Assembly: GCA_011634665.1 (NCBI GenBank)
Contig: WAEK01000006.1
Span: forward strand, 515,001 to 579,000
DNA from: Mortierella sp. BCC40632
Taxonomy: Eukaryota > Mortierellomycota > Mortierellomycetes > Mortierellales > Mortierellaceae
DNA: 64,000 nucleotides
Direction: 5' to 3'
Below, one piece after another: positions 24,028 through 36,297 of this stretch; the first letter of the stretch is position 1; the number at the start of each line of letters is the position of its first letter. Made by a program: the position numbers and the translations under genes. Under the pieces are notes generated by a model. The model was not told the DNA's origin, did no database searches, and worked only from the letters and a program-made list of their open reading frames with translations.

Positions 24028-24706
24028 GCCAACAAGAATGTAAGTGCATCTGTTTAAAAAAAAAAAAAAAAAAAAAAAAAATATGCAGCCCCAATGCGAA
24101 ATGGAAAAAAAAAAGAATAAGGGCAAAAGGGGGCTTGCTTTTTTAAATACGTGTCTTACATGCATAGAGCGTTCCACAGACAGCTTGGAAACCAAAGGCT
24201 GCTGGCAGGAAAAGCCAACGACTGAAAGGGATTTTGCCAATTAGGTACTTTTCATCCTCCAACTGTTTCTCTGACCGGATGTAATCGACATGACTGTAGT
24301 GTCGATGAATTCGTTTCGAGATGCCCAAGAGGCTAGTACAGCTCTGGGGCTTGATGGTCGAGCAGGCTGAAGCGGATAAGGCATTGTCACTCGGAAGTCT
24401 TCTACGTGGGTTCGAGGATGCGTTTTCTTGAGCTCGGAGGAGAGTTGTGTTAGCGTTAGGGCTGCTGTCGTCACTGGCCGCACTGATAGGAGTTGCCGAT
24501 GAGGCCTCGTTGGCTGGTGCATTGGTCAGAATCTGGGGCGTGGAGATAGTAGGATTGGGTATATGAAGACGGTCCAGACTAGGGTGGCTCCGAAGCCGTT
24601 TGGTAACACCATTAGAATCACTAGCATGAGCATCCGTTGAGCTAGAGTCGTCAGTTTGATCGCTCGGGGGCTGATCATGGAAACAAAGGGAATCGTTGCC
24701 TGGCAT
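22084..24706 (-). CDS. MFS transporter, oxalate/formate antiporter (OFA)-like
   Basis: This predicted 751-aa major-facilitator membrane protein probably exchanges or carries small carboxylates; the substrate is not provable. Exons on the minus strand are 24706-24160, 23894-23793 and 23690-22084. Both introns are GT-AG and the joins restore RWLFLPAAFGFQ...LYA-WSVFN and FYIALG-CFGV, the conserved first and second helices. A Ser/Thr-rich cytosolic N-terminus of about 160 residues precedes them. Family landmarks are [45 protein letters not shown], and DKIGRKSAYLLMLG after the central loop. The central cytosolic loop (about 200 residues) is Asn/Ser-rich. The first intron (23895-24159) carries A31, (GA)n and A25 tracts. 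The second intron is 102 bp, without a stop, so its retention would insert 34 residues. Confidence 0.88.
23943..24082. repeat. A31 + (GA)n + poly(A) tracts inside the MFS intron
   Basis: A run of 31 A is followed by about 24 GA units to 24022 and a second A tract near 24057-24081. All lie inside the first intron of the minus-strand transporter, where they read as T and CT tracts. Confidence 0.9.
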
Positions 24707-27581
24707 GTTTTTAGATCCTGGGTAATATGCTAAGTGAGTGTGGAGTGTGATACTTGTGAAAAGGTGAGGGGAGCAATTGCTGAAGTGAACTGAAACTGTG
24801 GATAGGGTAAAAAAGATGTGGTGAAAAGGGAAAGCTCAGTCGCTCTGGGAGGCGGGAATATTAATGGAGAGTATTGGTGGAGCAATTGTAAGGCATTAGT
24901 GTGTGCTCATTAGTGTGAAATTTATGTGCCGGTTTCCTCTTCTTTATTTTGTTCGTCTGGCAGGAGCGAGATTGAGATTTAAAAACAGCGAGCCAGGAAC
25001 AAAAGAGGATGAGGAAGAAAAGAGATGGGCAGGAGCTAATGGATAGAGTGAGAAAGACGAGAAGCAGCCTTTGACAGGACACAAAGGTAACAAGACGGAA
25101 ATCCTCTGATTTTATATGACAGCCTCTGCTACAATGACGAGCAGTACCTTTGAATAAGGGACACAAAACTCTCCACACGTCGGGCGTGCCCATGCTAGCA
25201 AGCGACGTATCTCCACTTTAATGAGCGGACAGGAAGAATCCTCATTTTGCTTGATACTTTTTTTTACTCTCTATTCGGTCGGGTAGTCCATCGAGCTTAT
25301 ATTTTTTGTGAGAATAGGTCAAATCAATAGCACAAGACATGTGGGCGCACGCTAGTCTGTCTGCATGCGGTAGAGAGCTGCCGCATCACCTCCTTCCGGA
25401 AAAAACACGTCAAATTTGACGCTTGAATGTAAAACTCGACATTAGCAACGATACAACAGCGGTATCAATATCAATAACGAGACTTAGGTTACAAGCCATT
25501 CTCGGCTTATCCAGTAGGTGAAGCCTGGATACGAAAAGTAGAGCTATACTGTCACTCAATTAAACAAGGACAAAAAATAGACAAAAGACAGAAACGAGGA
25601 GAGACATGTTTGAGTTACCAGAGACTGCTAGGTGATGCACCCGTCTCTCTGACTGGGCGTAGCTGCGAGAATCAAGGATAGCAAGATCGGAGCAGAGGCC
25701 AGTCTGTGAGTTGAGCCCAAGATTAGCAACAAGAAGGACGAGGAGTTGAGGAGGGTGAGGGGGAAGAGGAGGAGGAGACACAAAAGGAGACGCAGCTTTG
25801 ATGTGACGATGCCAAGGAAGATGAGGGACGAGCAACTCAGAATCCAAATAGGAAAAGGAACAGCAATTGGGTTAAAGGAGTGGAGGGGGGATTCTCTTGA
25901 AGTAAGGTCTAGGGTACCTGTGTGCTGGAAAGTATGGAGCTCTCTTTTCATTGTATGCTCATGACCCTTACATGGGAATACGTCTCATCGCAGCTACTTG
26001 TCTACAGAGAGTTTAAAAGGAGGTCAGAAAAAGAGTCGTAACAAGAATAGATGCACATCGTAAAGAAGGCTCTGGTCTGTTGCTTCTCCGAAGAGCTTGG
26101 ATGACTTATACCCAAAGTCACCCACCGATGAAGCAAATAAGACATTGTCAAGACAGTCGCAAGGCGTGAAGGGTTCAGACTGTTCATATCGGATCGTCCA
26201 AGGCTCATTGCTTCATATTTATGGTGATTATGAATAGGAAGGGAGGACTGTCCTAAAACGACAAATCTCTTTCTTAGAACAAGAAAGCGAACTGCTAACC
26301 ACCAATCCGAGAAAAGATAAAGTCGAAGCATGTCAGAAACTACAACCGTGATGCTTCTGCAGCAAAAGTGCTCAAACAATACCCCCAAGTTTCTCTATTG
26401 TCATCTATAGCACCTACCGAAGGTGTCGCAGTTAGGTCACTATTAGCTTCACTAGTTTGCTTTAGAGAGGAAGAGGGAAAAGGACCGGATGAAAGGAAGA
26501 AATCAAGATCGGGAGCCCCAGCACCGACGCAATGTAAGATAATGCATTTGGCGGAATAACCGAGACAAGGAAAAGAGGGGAAGGAAAGCGGACACGGAGA
26601 GAGAAGGATAAACTGGGCAGAAAGAAGGAGAGAGACAGCATGAAGCATGGCGTCCTGTGTTGATTTAAGGGCCTTCTTCTGGGAATTCTGGTTACCTTTT
26701 GTGCTGACAACCAAATGGAGAGTCGAGGTGAAATTCTTGGATCAGCTCCAGTAACAGCAGAATGCATCTGCCCTCCGTGCGAAAAGAAGAGAAAAGAAAA
26801 GAAAAGAAAAAAGGGTTAGTGGATCCCCCATGGCCTTGTTGTACACGAATTTTAATACCCTGCTCATTTAAACGAACGGATTATGGGCATTACATATCAA
26901 ATGTAAGTTTAGGCCGAGGATTCGAATGGCAGACTGTCTCAGCCGATGAAGACAGATCTGTTATGATGAGTACCCTAGCTGGTGTGGGGCAAAGCAGGAT
27001 CTGTGCCAGCTGCTGGCATTTCCACTCGATTACTATCCAATTCTCACTTTGCGTTTGACTACCTGGGCTTGCCAGCGAATATCCAAGTTGAATGGCTTGT
27101 GACTCAACAAAAGATAAAAGAGCTAGACCTAATAGGTCCCAGACTATAGCGCTCCATCAGCAAGGTCACAACAGGACGCTGCAGTTTAATAGAGGAAAAC
27201 TACCCATCTGTTGGAAGACATTCCTAAGTTGTCCGCTGGAATTGGAGAGTCCTGACTGAGGTTTAGTGTTTGCTGCTTGTTGACAAAATTACACTAGTGT
27301 ATAGACTGTTATGTGCGTTGCTTACAAACTAAATTAATGACACTTGCTCAGAATGACCATCTGTTTAAACTCCCCATTCAAGAACTTGGTATCCGCCATA
27401 TGCATGAAGGTCAGGCCAGTTTTTGCAAGGCGAGCAAAGAAGAAGAGGTGATGCTTTACTTCGATCTGGCCCTTTGGACAACAAACTCAGCTACGAGTAT
27501 TCCTAAGTTCCGAGCATTAGTCCGCGTGTTGTCACAATTTGGTTGGCCCATCCTTGCCGCTGTGCCCAGCTCCTTGTGGTC
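24707..27581. other. Gene-free stretch upstream of the MFS transporter
   Basis: Several ORFs of 90-130 codons occur on both strands but none has a recognisable motif, low-complexity content is high, and none shows convincing splice partners. An 18-base segment at 26725-26742 matches a universally conserved part of 18S rRNA as I remember it (see findings). The GH85 gene ends at 27582. Confidence 0.5.
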
Positions 27582-30500
27582 TTAGATGAGCCGGACTTTG
27601 GCCCAGTTGATCTGTGAATCAGCTCTACCATCTCTTCGAACGCCCTGGATCCATGCCCAGATTGTTAGCTCTTCCTCCCCCTGGCTAAATCTGTTAGGTA
27701 TAAGAGGGATTTCAAAATCGATCATACGGTATCGACCTGTGAATGATGTCCCAACAAAGTGAGGATTACTGGCCTGAGTTCCGCACTCAACATTCCCAGA
27801 TCCTTGACCCTTTGTTCCATCCAGCCGCCTTCCTGCCAACTCGAACGAAACGTACACACAGAAATAACTATAATCTGTGCTTGCTATCCCGGTGTTATGC
27901 TCTTGATTGTTAGTACCCAGTTTGGGTGCAGGGATAGTTGCTAGGTATCCCAAGCCCCATGTTAACGTTGCAGTGATTTTTATGACAAGAGGCAAGGAGT
28001 CATTTCCAAGACACTCGAGGTTTGACCTCCAACGCGCTTGCTTGTCACTCCATTCCTGTTGAGTGAGTGTCACTCGAGTGTTCTGATCTTGCTGACCATG
28101 CACATTCGGTTCTTTGATGACAAACCCTAGCTCCGAGGCCAATAATCCCTGAGTCGACGATGCCCTGTAGTTAATGGTTTGGGTAGGAACGGCAGCCACC
28201 GAGCCTAAGGTGACAAGGGATCGTCCACTGCCCTGTTTTGGCAGAGAATACTGAGGGGGCAATGGTAGCGTGTCTTGATCGACCTCCTCTATAAATGCAG
28301 TTTCTTCATAGCTTATGGTTAAGCCTATCCCGGCTAGGCGGATTTCTGGTATCTCTGTCTCTTGGTTGCCAGCTTCCTCTCCAGACAAATCAGGCAATAG
28401 AAATAGATTATTCACGTCGAGAGTCAACCTTTGCCATCCATCCCCCAATGCTTCTGTCCTATACATACATTCGTGATGCTGTGGCAGAAGAATTACGTTC
28501 AAGATGTCGCTGCCGGAATTTGTGAAGGCCCTTTGGCTGCTCTGGAAAGCTAAACCCAACGGAGACTGTGTTTGTTGTTGTACTTTTCCCGCAGGCATGG
28601 CTGAGTCACGCGCATACTGTTCTGGGGTTCCCGACCCGCCGTCTGTAATTGGCTCGAGTCCCATCAACTCGTTCAAGAACTCATACACTCTCTTCTTCAG
28701 TTTGAGCCACAGCGCATCCTTGGTCTCGGCACGCTCTGGGCCACACTGAGTCGGCCCAGGGACCTTCTGGAGACTAATATTCAAGCCTATACGTACGTCG
28801 GGACTACTCGGCTTGTAAGTAAGAGTGACCGTTGACCACTGAGTGCTCGAGAGGATGATCTGGGTGTCAAACAGGGGTACAAGAAGCGTCTTGATTGAGG
28901 GTCCTGGTTCCGTTCGAGGACCTGGATTATGGATTGGGCTTGTAGGAAGTTGATCGGGTGGAGATGCAAGTGGAGGATAAACTTTGACAACCAAGGATGT
29001 TCCGCCATGATACGCATCCTCAGGGGACACCAACCATCGCACAGCTAAATCTTCTCTCATCTGGAGCGAGTCCTGGTCAATCGAAAACACATTCTTGACC
29101 ATCGATGGAGCAAGTGACTGATGCGAGAGATTTGACCAAGGCTTGCTCGAGACTTTCTGTTAGATAAATAAACCAATGACTGGAGTCAGTAGAAGAATGA
29201 AAACGTTGATCGAGAACCAAACAAAACCTAGTACACCTCATAGATATTACCTTTCCATCGATCCAATAACCACTCCCAAACCCTCGGTCGAAATTTGAGT
29301 AGAACCAATTGGTGCACCCAGATGGACGTGCAAGAATATAGTCGGATATTGGTCTGAACTCGTCATAAAAAAGTGACACCATCCGCTCGATAACTGGGTC
29401 GGCAACTGGCCGTTGACTCTCCGCATGAATGCCTGCTCCAGGAAATCCAATCCAGAAGAGACGGTCATTAGTCATAAAGCTATCCTTGCCAAGGTGCTCG
29501 TAGGTCCATCCTGGAGCGAAAAGAGCTACAGACGTCTGACCCTTCTGAATGACATCTAAGGCCCTAAATGTCGTAAACCCTCCACCGCCATAAGTGCCTC
29601 CTATCAAAGCCCAGGATGAATAGGCCAGAACTGGTTAGACTCGCCTAGCCTCGTCTCGCGATCCATTCAACATAGGCAGTCCTGCTAGAAAAACATGTAA
29701 GTTTTAAACAACATACGACCCCAGATATCAATGCCTGTATATACATCCTGCTTCCGTGGTCCTGCTAATTCAGCTGAAAGCCTAACTTGGAAGTCTTTCC
29801 AATGGTAATTTGTGAAGATCCCTATAGTAGCTCGAGCGTCCAGATGTTGAGATGGTCAGTAGCAATTGCAATCAGACTGTAAAAGATGCTATTGAACTAA
29901 ATTGTGGCGCCTACCATCGCTTTGTTGAAAGAAGCGGTAATTCTCGGGACTCAGCTGGTTTTGATAATTAATCATGCCTTTACTGGCTGTGACGCTATCA
30001 TACCATATGAGCTGCCCGCCAGGAATGCGCTCCTGGACCTGGGCTTGGAGATAGGCCAAGAAGGCGAGAGTCTGATTGACTTGCTGAACTTTTCCTCTTA
30101 GATTAGACTCGATGTTGATAAACCACCTAGTGTAGCCAGGAGGGAACAGTAATGGCTATCGGTAAAGGGCAACGACTGGTGGAGGAGAAAAGATATCATC
30201 ATACTAAAACTAGTGCACCTCATTGCTAATCTTAGCCCAATGATCCTTACCCATCAAACCCATAATAGACGGCAATATCCACTATAAATAAAAGGCATTA
30301 GTCCCTTATGACAAGAGCACTGACATGCATGATAGATAGACTTATCTCTCAAAGGATTAACAATCGTTGCAACACACCTAATTTATCCGCGTAGACTTTG
30401 CTAAACCATTGACGATTTATATGGTCATTCTGATCGAGAGAATACGGCAACCCAGGACCGCTCACAAGTTCATCCACTTCCAAAATACCCTTTGTCCATT

Positions 30501-30971
30501 CGGTGATGATTGTCCCAAGACAGCGGACGCCATTTCTATGAGTAGCGTTTGTCCAAGAAGGCGGTGGAATAGTGAAAAGAGAATGCGAAAAATAAATGAA
30601 AATATCCACGTAATTCCAGTATTGGATGCTGTATATTCGATCGTAGTCATTTCCTTGGGGTAACGCATCCTCCACATATCCTAAATTCGAGGTGTAAAAG
30701 ACATGTAGGTGCCTAGTAAATAACACTAATCGCAACAGGCATCAGTCTAACATCATGAAGTGATCGCTATTGTTTTACCTCCGGCCATATCATGGCACAC
30801 GATAACTTTGAGGTCGCTTGGCCTTGGGTTCTTTAGGTCTACTGGACGCGGGTGGAAAGGCGTATGGGAGACGGAATATTCATCTTGACCTGGCTCCCAG
30901 GCGAGTAATTCCTCGAGGCTTTTCAAAGGTCGACATCTTGGCACTGATGCATCATTGGGAGTGGCCATCAT
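27582..30971 (-). CDS. GH85 endo-beta-N-acetylglucosaminidase (ENGase)
   Basis: This enzyme cleaves the chitobiose core of N-glycans, usually in the cytosol on free or misfolded-glycoprotein glycans. Exons on the minus strand are 30971-30779, 30680-30378, 30281-30251 (31 bp), 30126-29915, 29821-29720, 29600-29251 and 29156-27582, giving 921 aa. Landmarks are PLKSLEELLAWEPG, VIVCHDMAGGYVED, FSHSLFTIPPPSWTNATHR, GTIITEW, then YYGFDGWFINIE, whose N-x-E pair (Glu near residue 182) is the GH85 catalytic signature. IWYDSVTASKG, NYHWKDFQ, TSVALFAPGWTYE and a beta-rich C-terminal half follow. The first ATG is at 30971 (MMATPND); upstream codons are non-ATG, so the hydrophobic stretch before it is probably untranslated and no signal peptide is predicted. 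The fifth exon has an atypical GTCGTA donor. The gene ends 184 bp or more downstream of the PRO1 stop, same strand. Confidence 0.92.
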
Positions 30972-31233
30972 GAGCAAAAAAATGAGAGTAAATCGGAAAG
31001 ACCCAAGAAAATTGAATCTTGGAAAGGAGCAAAAAAAAGTGGAGAGCAATGCTGCAGCGTGTGAAATTTTGTCAGGAATCCCGTTCTGAACCTTTCGAAT
31101 TCCTCTCCACGGTTACATCTTTCTCCTCTCCGTCCTTCGGCTTTTAGAAGAAGATTTTGTACTGTTATTGCTATGAAATCACTTGACTCAGACCTAGGTT
31201 TCACGGGGGATTATATCTATCTCAGCGTTGAAA

Positions 31234-33057
31234 CTATGGGGACCCTGAGCTTTTTGACATTGTCAGTTTGGTCCTAGTTAAGTTCTCACGATGAATCACG
31301 CACTCGGCATCAGCATAGCCAAGGCGGTCAATAATCTGTCGACTATGACACCCCATAATCCTAAGGATTTCATGACTTGCGTAGTTGACCAGTCCCTTGC
31401 CAACCTCAATTTCCTCCTCCTCTGCGAGTGTTCCTTCCAGGCCAACATCTGTCGCCTGGGAACCCTGGTCATCCTTTTTGACCTTGTCGCCGACTCTGTA
31501 TACGACTCGGACACTCTGCTGTGCTACAAAGCTACCCTTGCAATCTACAATCCCTGCCGCAAACAGAGATGACTTTTGGGTCGCATTTGTGATGGCCATG
31601 TAGGCTCCATGGTCAATATAAATTGTTCCTGCAGCATGGAGTCCATGCAAGATCCACCACTTGCGATCCACTAGAGGGTTGTCTTTTGCCAGGAATCGTG
31701 TGTGGAGCGGCATCGCTGGAATAGGAGTTGCTACACTAGCATCTACTACCGTCTTTGTAGAAGACAAGGAAATATCAGTCTCCTTGGAGGCCCTCTCTAC
31801 TTGTGGAGAAGCAGATCCGGTATGCAGGATAGGCTGGGAAATAATCTGGAAGATACGTTGGGGAGTTGATCCACGGGATATAACGGTTGTTACGCCTGCA
31901 GCTGTGGCAAGTTCTGCCGCAATCAACTTTGTGATCATGCCGCCGGTTCCCAAGGATGATCCGGCTGTCGCCACAGAGACTAAAATGAAGGCCGAGCAAA
32001 TAATAGAGTAAATACCATGTCAAATACTGGATTGCATTAACAAGGATGTCTACTATCACCATATTTCACCTCTGTTCTACAAGCTCACCTTGCTCCTTTA
32101 ATGCTGCAATGTCATCTACTACTAATACAGGCTTGGCATCAGCGTTGATCCGAGGATTATCCGTGTAAAGGCAGTCGACATCGGTCATCAAAAAGAGGTA
32201 GTCAGCATGGATCATTCCAGCCGTGATTGCTGAGAGTGTGTCATTGTCACCGAACCGAATCTCCGATACACTAATGGTGTCGTTCTCGTTTACAATGGGC
32301 ACGACACCCATCTCCAGTAGTGCGTTGAAGGTGTTGCATGCATTAAGGTATTGTGTTCTCTATATTGGGCCATCCATTCACCACCAAAAATAAATCGAAA
32401 TCGCGTATAGTCAGCGATGGTGGAAAGATCCGTGAGATATTGATCTTGCTTTGAGTCATCGAAAGATTAGAGTACTGGGTACCAGTCATCAATCCAGCGA
32501 GTACATTGGCTTACATCCGCAAGGTCGTTCTTTGTCAGTAAAATTTGAGCAATTGGCTGGTTAAACTGGCTAAACAAGTCATCATAAAGGCTCATCAGGC
32601 GCCCTTGTCCTACAGCAGCAATAGCCTAACATTGATCGATATGAAAGGTAAGTAGCTTACTCCATTGGGTCCATTGCCATGACTGAGGCAACCTACTTTT
32701 AAATACATACAATATATCCGATACAATGCTTCAGCTTACCTGGATTTGAGCCAGATCCTTTGGCTTGGATGGTAGATTGAGTCGTCGCAGGCCGACTCCA
32801 ATAGCTCCACTGGTGACAAGGACCACTCTGTGGCCTTGTTCTTTGAGCTTTAAGATGGTCTCAACGATGAGCGAAAGTGTGGATAGAAGTGGAAAATGGG
32901 TGACTTCGTCGCAGATTGAGGATGTGCCTAGCTTGATGACGATTGTTAGAGAGTCGTTTGACAAGAACCGGGGGGAGACACCTTTCTTGCGACTACCGTG
33001 AGGGCTACTCGTCTTTTCGCTAATATGCTTCGAGGTTGCCATGGTGGAAACGGACAT
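31234..33057 (-). CDS. PRO1: Glutamate 5-kinase (gamma-glutamyl kinase) with PUA domain
   Basis: This is the first enzyme of proline synthesis, phosphorylating glutamate with ATP in the cytosol. Exons on the minus strand are 33057-32740, 32625-32515, 32359-32089 and 31979-31234, giving 481 aa in frame. The amino-acid-kinase fold shows [85 protein letters not shown] and [12 protein letters not shown]. The C-terminus (about residues 365-465) is a PUA domain starting at [17 protein letters not shown]. An ATG five codons in (33042, MATSKH) is an alternative start. A run of 24 A (T on the coding strand) sits directly upstream at 33060-33083, typical of fungal 5' leaders. An insert of about 30 residues with [10 protein letters not shown] lies between kinase and PUA domains. 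Confidence 0.95.
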
Positions 33058-33414
33058 GTAAAAAAAAAAAAAAAAAAAAAAAAGAGTGCGTGAAGAAGGA
33101 ATGCGATGGATGACAACTAAAAAGTAGGCAAATGCAAATTGAATGGCGGCAAGAGAGATGAGCTGGAAGCTGTTGGAGGAGAGGAGAGAAAGCGAGCGTG
33201 ATACAGCAAGGAGAGAGCTATGGATCAAGACCCAGAAAGCAGTCCTCAAGGCCATCTAGCCACGGTTTCTCATTCTGACCAGACGGGTGTGCCTGTTTTT
33301 TTACCCCGCAGTTGGCCGGTCGCAGCGTGGGTGTTGACTCATCTCGCACCAGTCTTACAAAACCCAAATTGGCTTTAGTAAATTTCATTATTGAGATACT
33401 TGGATTAATAGAGT

Positions 33415-35646
33415 CTACATGGAGAAGCGCTCTGTATACAAGTTAACTCGACACCTCGACAGGTGTTCTTCTGCTGCGACAGTATTGTGAAGCTGAGCTA
33501 GCATTTGAGGAGGCCCACATCCTACAACTTCCAGCACCCCATCCTTTGGTGTTTCATCGATCTGTCGCCTCAGATATGCAACCACGTCTAGTCTGGATCC
33601 GATCCATGTCACGCGTGTATCTCCTGCGAACGGCCCATTAGGCGTGATGGCTGCCTCCAAACTGCTCTCACCATCAACACTCTCGCTAGTGTTCATAGCT
33701 GAAGCTGGCACAATGGCTGATTCATCTCCATATCTTGATTTAGTGAAATGGATGATGACTCGAAGCGGTGTTGCCTGTGCATCAGCCTTAATTAGTCCCA
33801 TATCTTCTTTATCCTTCTCTACATCAAGGTGTCCATGCGCCATATCAAGAATTATCTCTAATTCCTCTTGGAACCACTGCACTTCGCCTGGACAAGCAAT
33901 TTGGTAAGTAGTTAGTGATTTGGTCATCATCGACAAGAACGCAACCTTCCAAAATATAATATTTTAGAGGAAAAGATCGTCTTACCTGGATCGCGAACAC
34001 ACCAGACAACCTCGACCTGCGCTGCGCCTTTATCACTTTCATCCCCATTTTCATCATCGCCATCGTCGTCAGCATCTGTTTGGGACCATGGCCTTTGCCA
34101 CCGCTGCCGAGTCTGGATAAGATCCTGCAGGATTGGGACTATATACGCAAGTCCTGACCCAGCCGCTACAAACACGACCTTGGCACAGTCAGCGCCTAAA
34201 CCCACTCGGATAGGCTTTCCATAAGGCCCAGAGACAATGACCCGTCGCTGAGTATTCTCCGGCCATCGATTAAGTGCCTTTGTGAACCCACCAACAACCC
34301 TTGAATGAATTGTAATCGGTTCCTCTCCGTGCCTCTGCCTCTGTCCGGCTGAGACAGTTGTCACCGTGAATGGATGCCACTGGATGAGGGAGATAGATGG
34401 TACACAGACATAGATGTGTTGGCCTGGTGCAGGCTGGAACCGGCTCTGGATATGAACCCGGGTCAGGCGGTTCTGGAACCCCGTCGCTTGAGCGATGGCC
34501 AGCTCGGTTCGAATGCACCAACCTGTTAACACATTTAACAGGTAGAGTACGATGCCGGCGACGGTGAACCTCATTGCATATGGTGTATGCAGACTAACCG
34601 TGACCAAAAAAATCAGGAACAACAACGAGTGGCTGATAACAAAGACCTCGTAGGCCCACCGTCGCACAGGCCATGAAGATAGCAATAAGATCAAGCCTAG
34701 AGCCGTGTAGGTGGTCAAGCCATATCGCACCTTGGGCGTCGCCAGCTGATCCGCCAAAAGCTTCTTCCATGGCCACCAGACATGGAACATGCAACCCATG
34801 TGGACCGAGATCAAAATAAAGAGACAAACCCCTAAAAACCGGTGAACTTGATTCAAGCGGTGGTGCGGGATTCCTGTGAGAGAACTGATGAACGAGTTCT
34901 TGCCTGTGAAGGCAAGTAGGAAAGGAATGCAGGCGAGACCAAGGTATCCAGCCCTGTTGGAATTGAGCATGAGATCGACATTGTTCAGTGTGAGGACAGC
35001 CAAGACTCCAAGAAAGACAAGGCCGATCACGGTCGCGCCAGCAACGAACTGTAAAAATGGCCCTAGGTAAAGTGTCGCCGACGCCTTGTTTATAATCCAA
35101 TTTTCGAGGCGGCTATAAGCCCATCTTTTTGACCTTGAGCAAGGAATTGAGAAGAGGGGTCGTCAACACAAATATTCAGGTCGCAAAACATTAAGGATTG
35201 GGTTCATACCAGATGCCAGGGAGAGAGAGTCTACTCTGTGTACATCCCAACTACCACACCAATACACAGATTTTCTTTCATGTTCTCGCCCGTTTTTTTT
35301 TTTTTTTCATTTCTTTAAATTTCATCCTCACTCTTTATCTCTCTAATAGAATCCAGGATTAAGTGAAGAGAGAACTAGAGTAACACCCATACCTCGATCG
35401 CTGTTGTGGTAGTTGAACCCCATGACAGTCGAGCTCGTGCTGAGGAATGCCCGCGTCACCGTCGCTGCGGAGAGCATGGGTCCGACGCTTATTCCAGATA
35501 GCCGAAACTCGAAGGACAAAGAGGCGAACAAGATGCCTGGCTGAGAGAAGGACTATGGGCATGACAAGGACAATGCTCCAAGCTACTGCATAGCCAAGAT
35601 GCACATTCCATGGCGTTGAAGAGGATTGGCTGTGCGAATGATCCAT
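33415..35646 (-). CDS. Ferric reductase / NADPH oxidase-like flavocytochrome
   Basis: This integral-membrane oxidoreductase would move electrons from NADPH through FAD and haem across a membrane, probably for iron reduction or superoxide production. Exons on the minus strand are 35646-35393, 35133-33986 and 33887-33415; they join in phase to 624 aa. A first hydrophobic helix (AVAWSIVLVMPIVLL) is followed by the ferric-reductase transmembrane block with haem-type histidines in HRFLGVCLFILISVH and ISHSLLFLIFLVTVSLHTP. The FAD-binding motif is HPFTVTTVS. The nucleotide-binding part has SGPYGKP, FVAAGSGLAYIVPIL and the C-terminal VVGCGPPQML. A His/Asp/Asn-rich acidic insert (QTDADDDGDDENGDES) and an Ala/Ser-rich insert interrupt the NADPH domain. 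The exon 1-2 join is inferred from phase and from loss of stops. It could be FRE-type or NOX-type; the short N-terminus favours FRE. Confidence 0.85.
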
Positions 35647-36297
35647 CGAAATGTGGATTGGACTGGACAGGATCAGGTTGAGATGATGAAAAACAAAAAA
35701 AAAAAAGGAGTCAAGTCGATGAAGAAGCCGATGATAATAATAGACGATGGAGAGGAAGAAGCTAAGAGTAGGGAAAAGGAGGAGAAGGAAAAGAAAATAG
35801 AGGACTGTACAATTTCAGTTGAAGATGAGGGTCATGGAGGTGCGAGCAATAGTTCAGAGTAGTGAAGAAGAAACAAGAAAAAAAAAACACCACAAATGAG
35901 ATTAAAGTACCTCAATGGCACGTCAAAGGGCTCTCGCTACTGCAAGTCTAGCTGCCGCACACTTGACAGGTTGATGACAGTCGTCTAAATTTTGGAAAGG
36001 AACATTGTTTTTTTCTTTTTTTTTCTCACACTCAGTCATGTCTTCTCCGACCTCTATCGTTGCCAAAACGTGTCCCTGCTAAACTACAAAACAGATATGC
36101 AACAAGCCAGAGACTCCCATTCTGACCCACTCTTTGGACTTAACAGACATTCGGCCCCTACGCCAATAAGAATTCAGAATATGTCACTGACGGATACCTC
36201 GGTGTTGAGCTAGCAAATGGTGCCTTTTTTACTTTTTTTTTTTTTTTTTTTTTTTGTTGCTTCTGCATTACTATCCAAATGATTCAAGAAGGCCACT
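35647..36297. other. Intergenic region between FRE-like and RAD21 genes
   Basis: I see no gene. An A-rich purine stretch (35690-35890) lies upstream of the FRE-like start, and a broken T tract (36231-36255) lies just past the RAD21 stop. Confidence 0.6.

Noticed and set aside
26002..26714. Minus-strand ORFs of 124-128 codons in the gene-free stretch
   Set aside because: No motif, no hydrophobic or domain pattern, many overlapping ORFs on the other strand.
27582..30971. Secretion signal for the GH85 enzyme from the hydrophobic stretch upstream of 30971
   Set aside because: The upstream frame has no ATG; its apparent start is TTG, so the hydrophobic part is probably untranslated.
35343..35531. 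Alternative reading frame at the start of the FRE-like gene
   Set aside because: Only the other frame joins in phase to exon 2 through the donor at 35392 and the acceptor at 35134; this frame ends in a stop.
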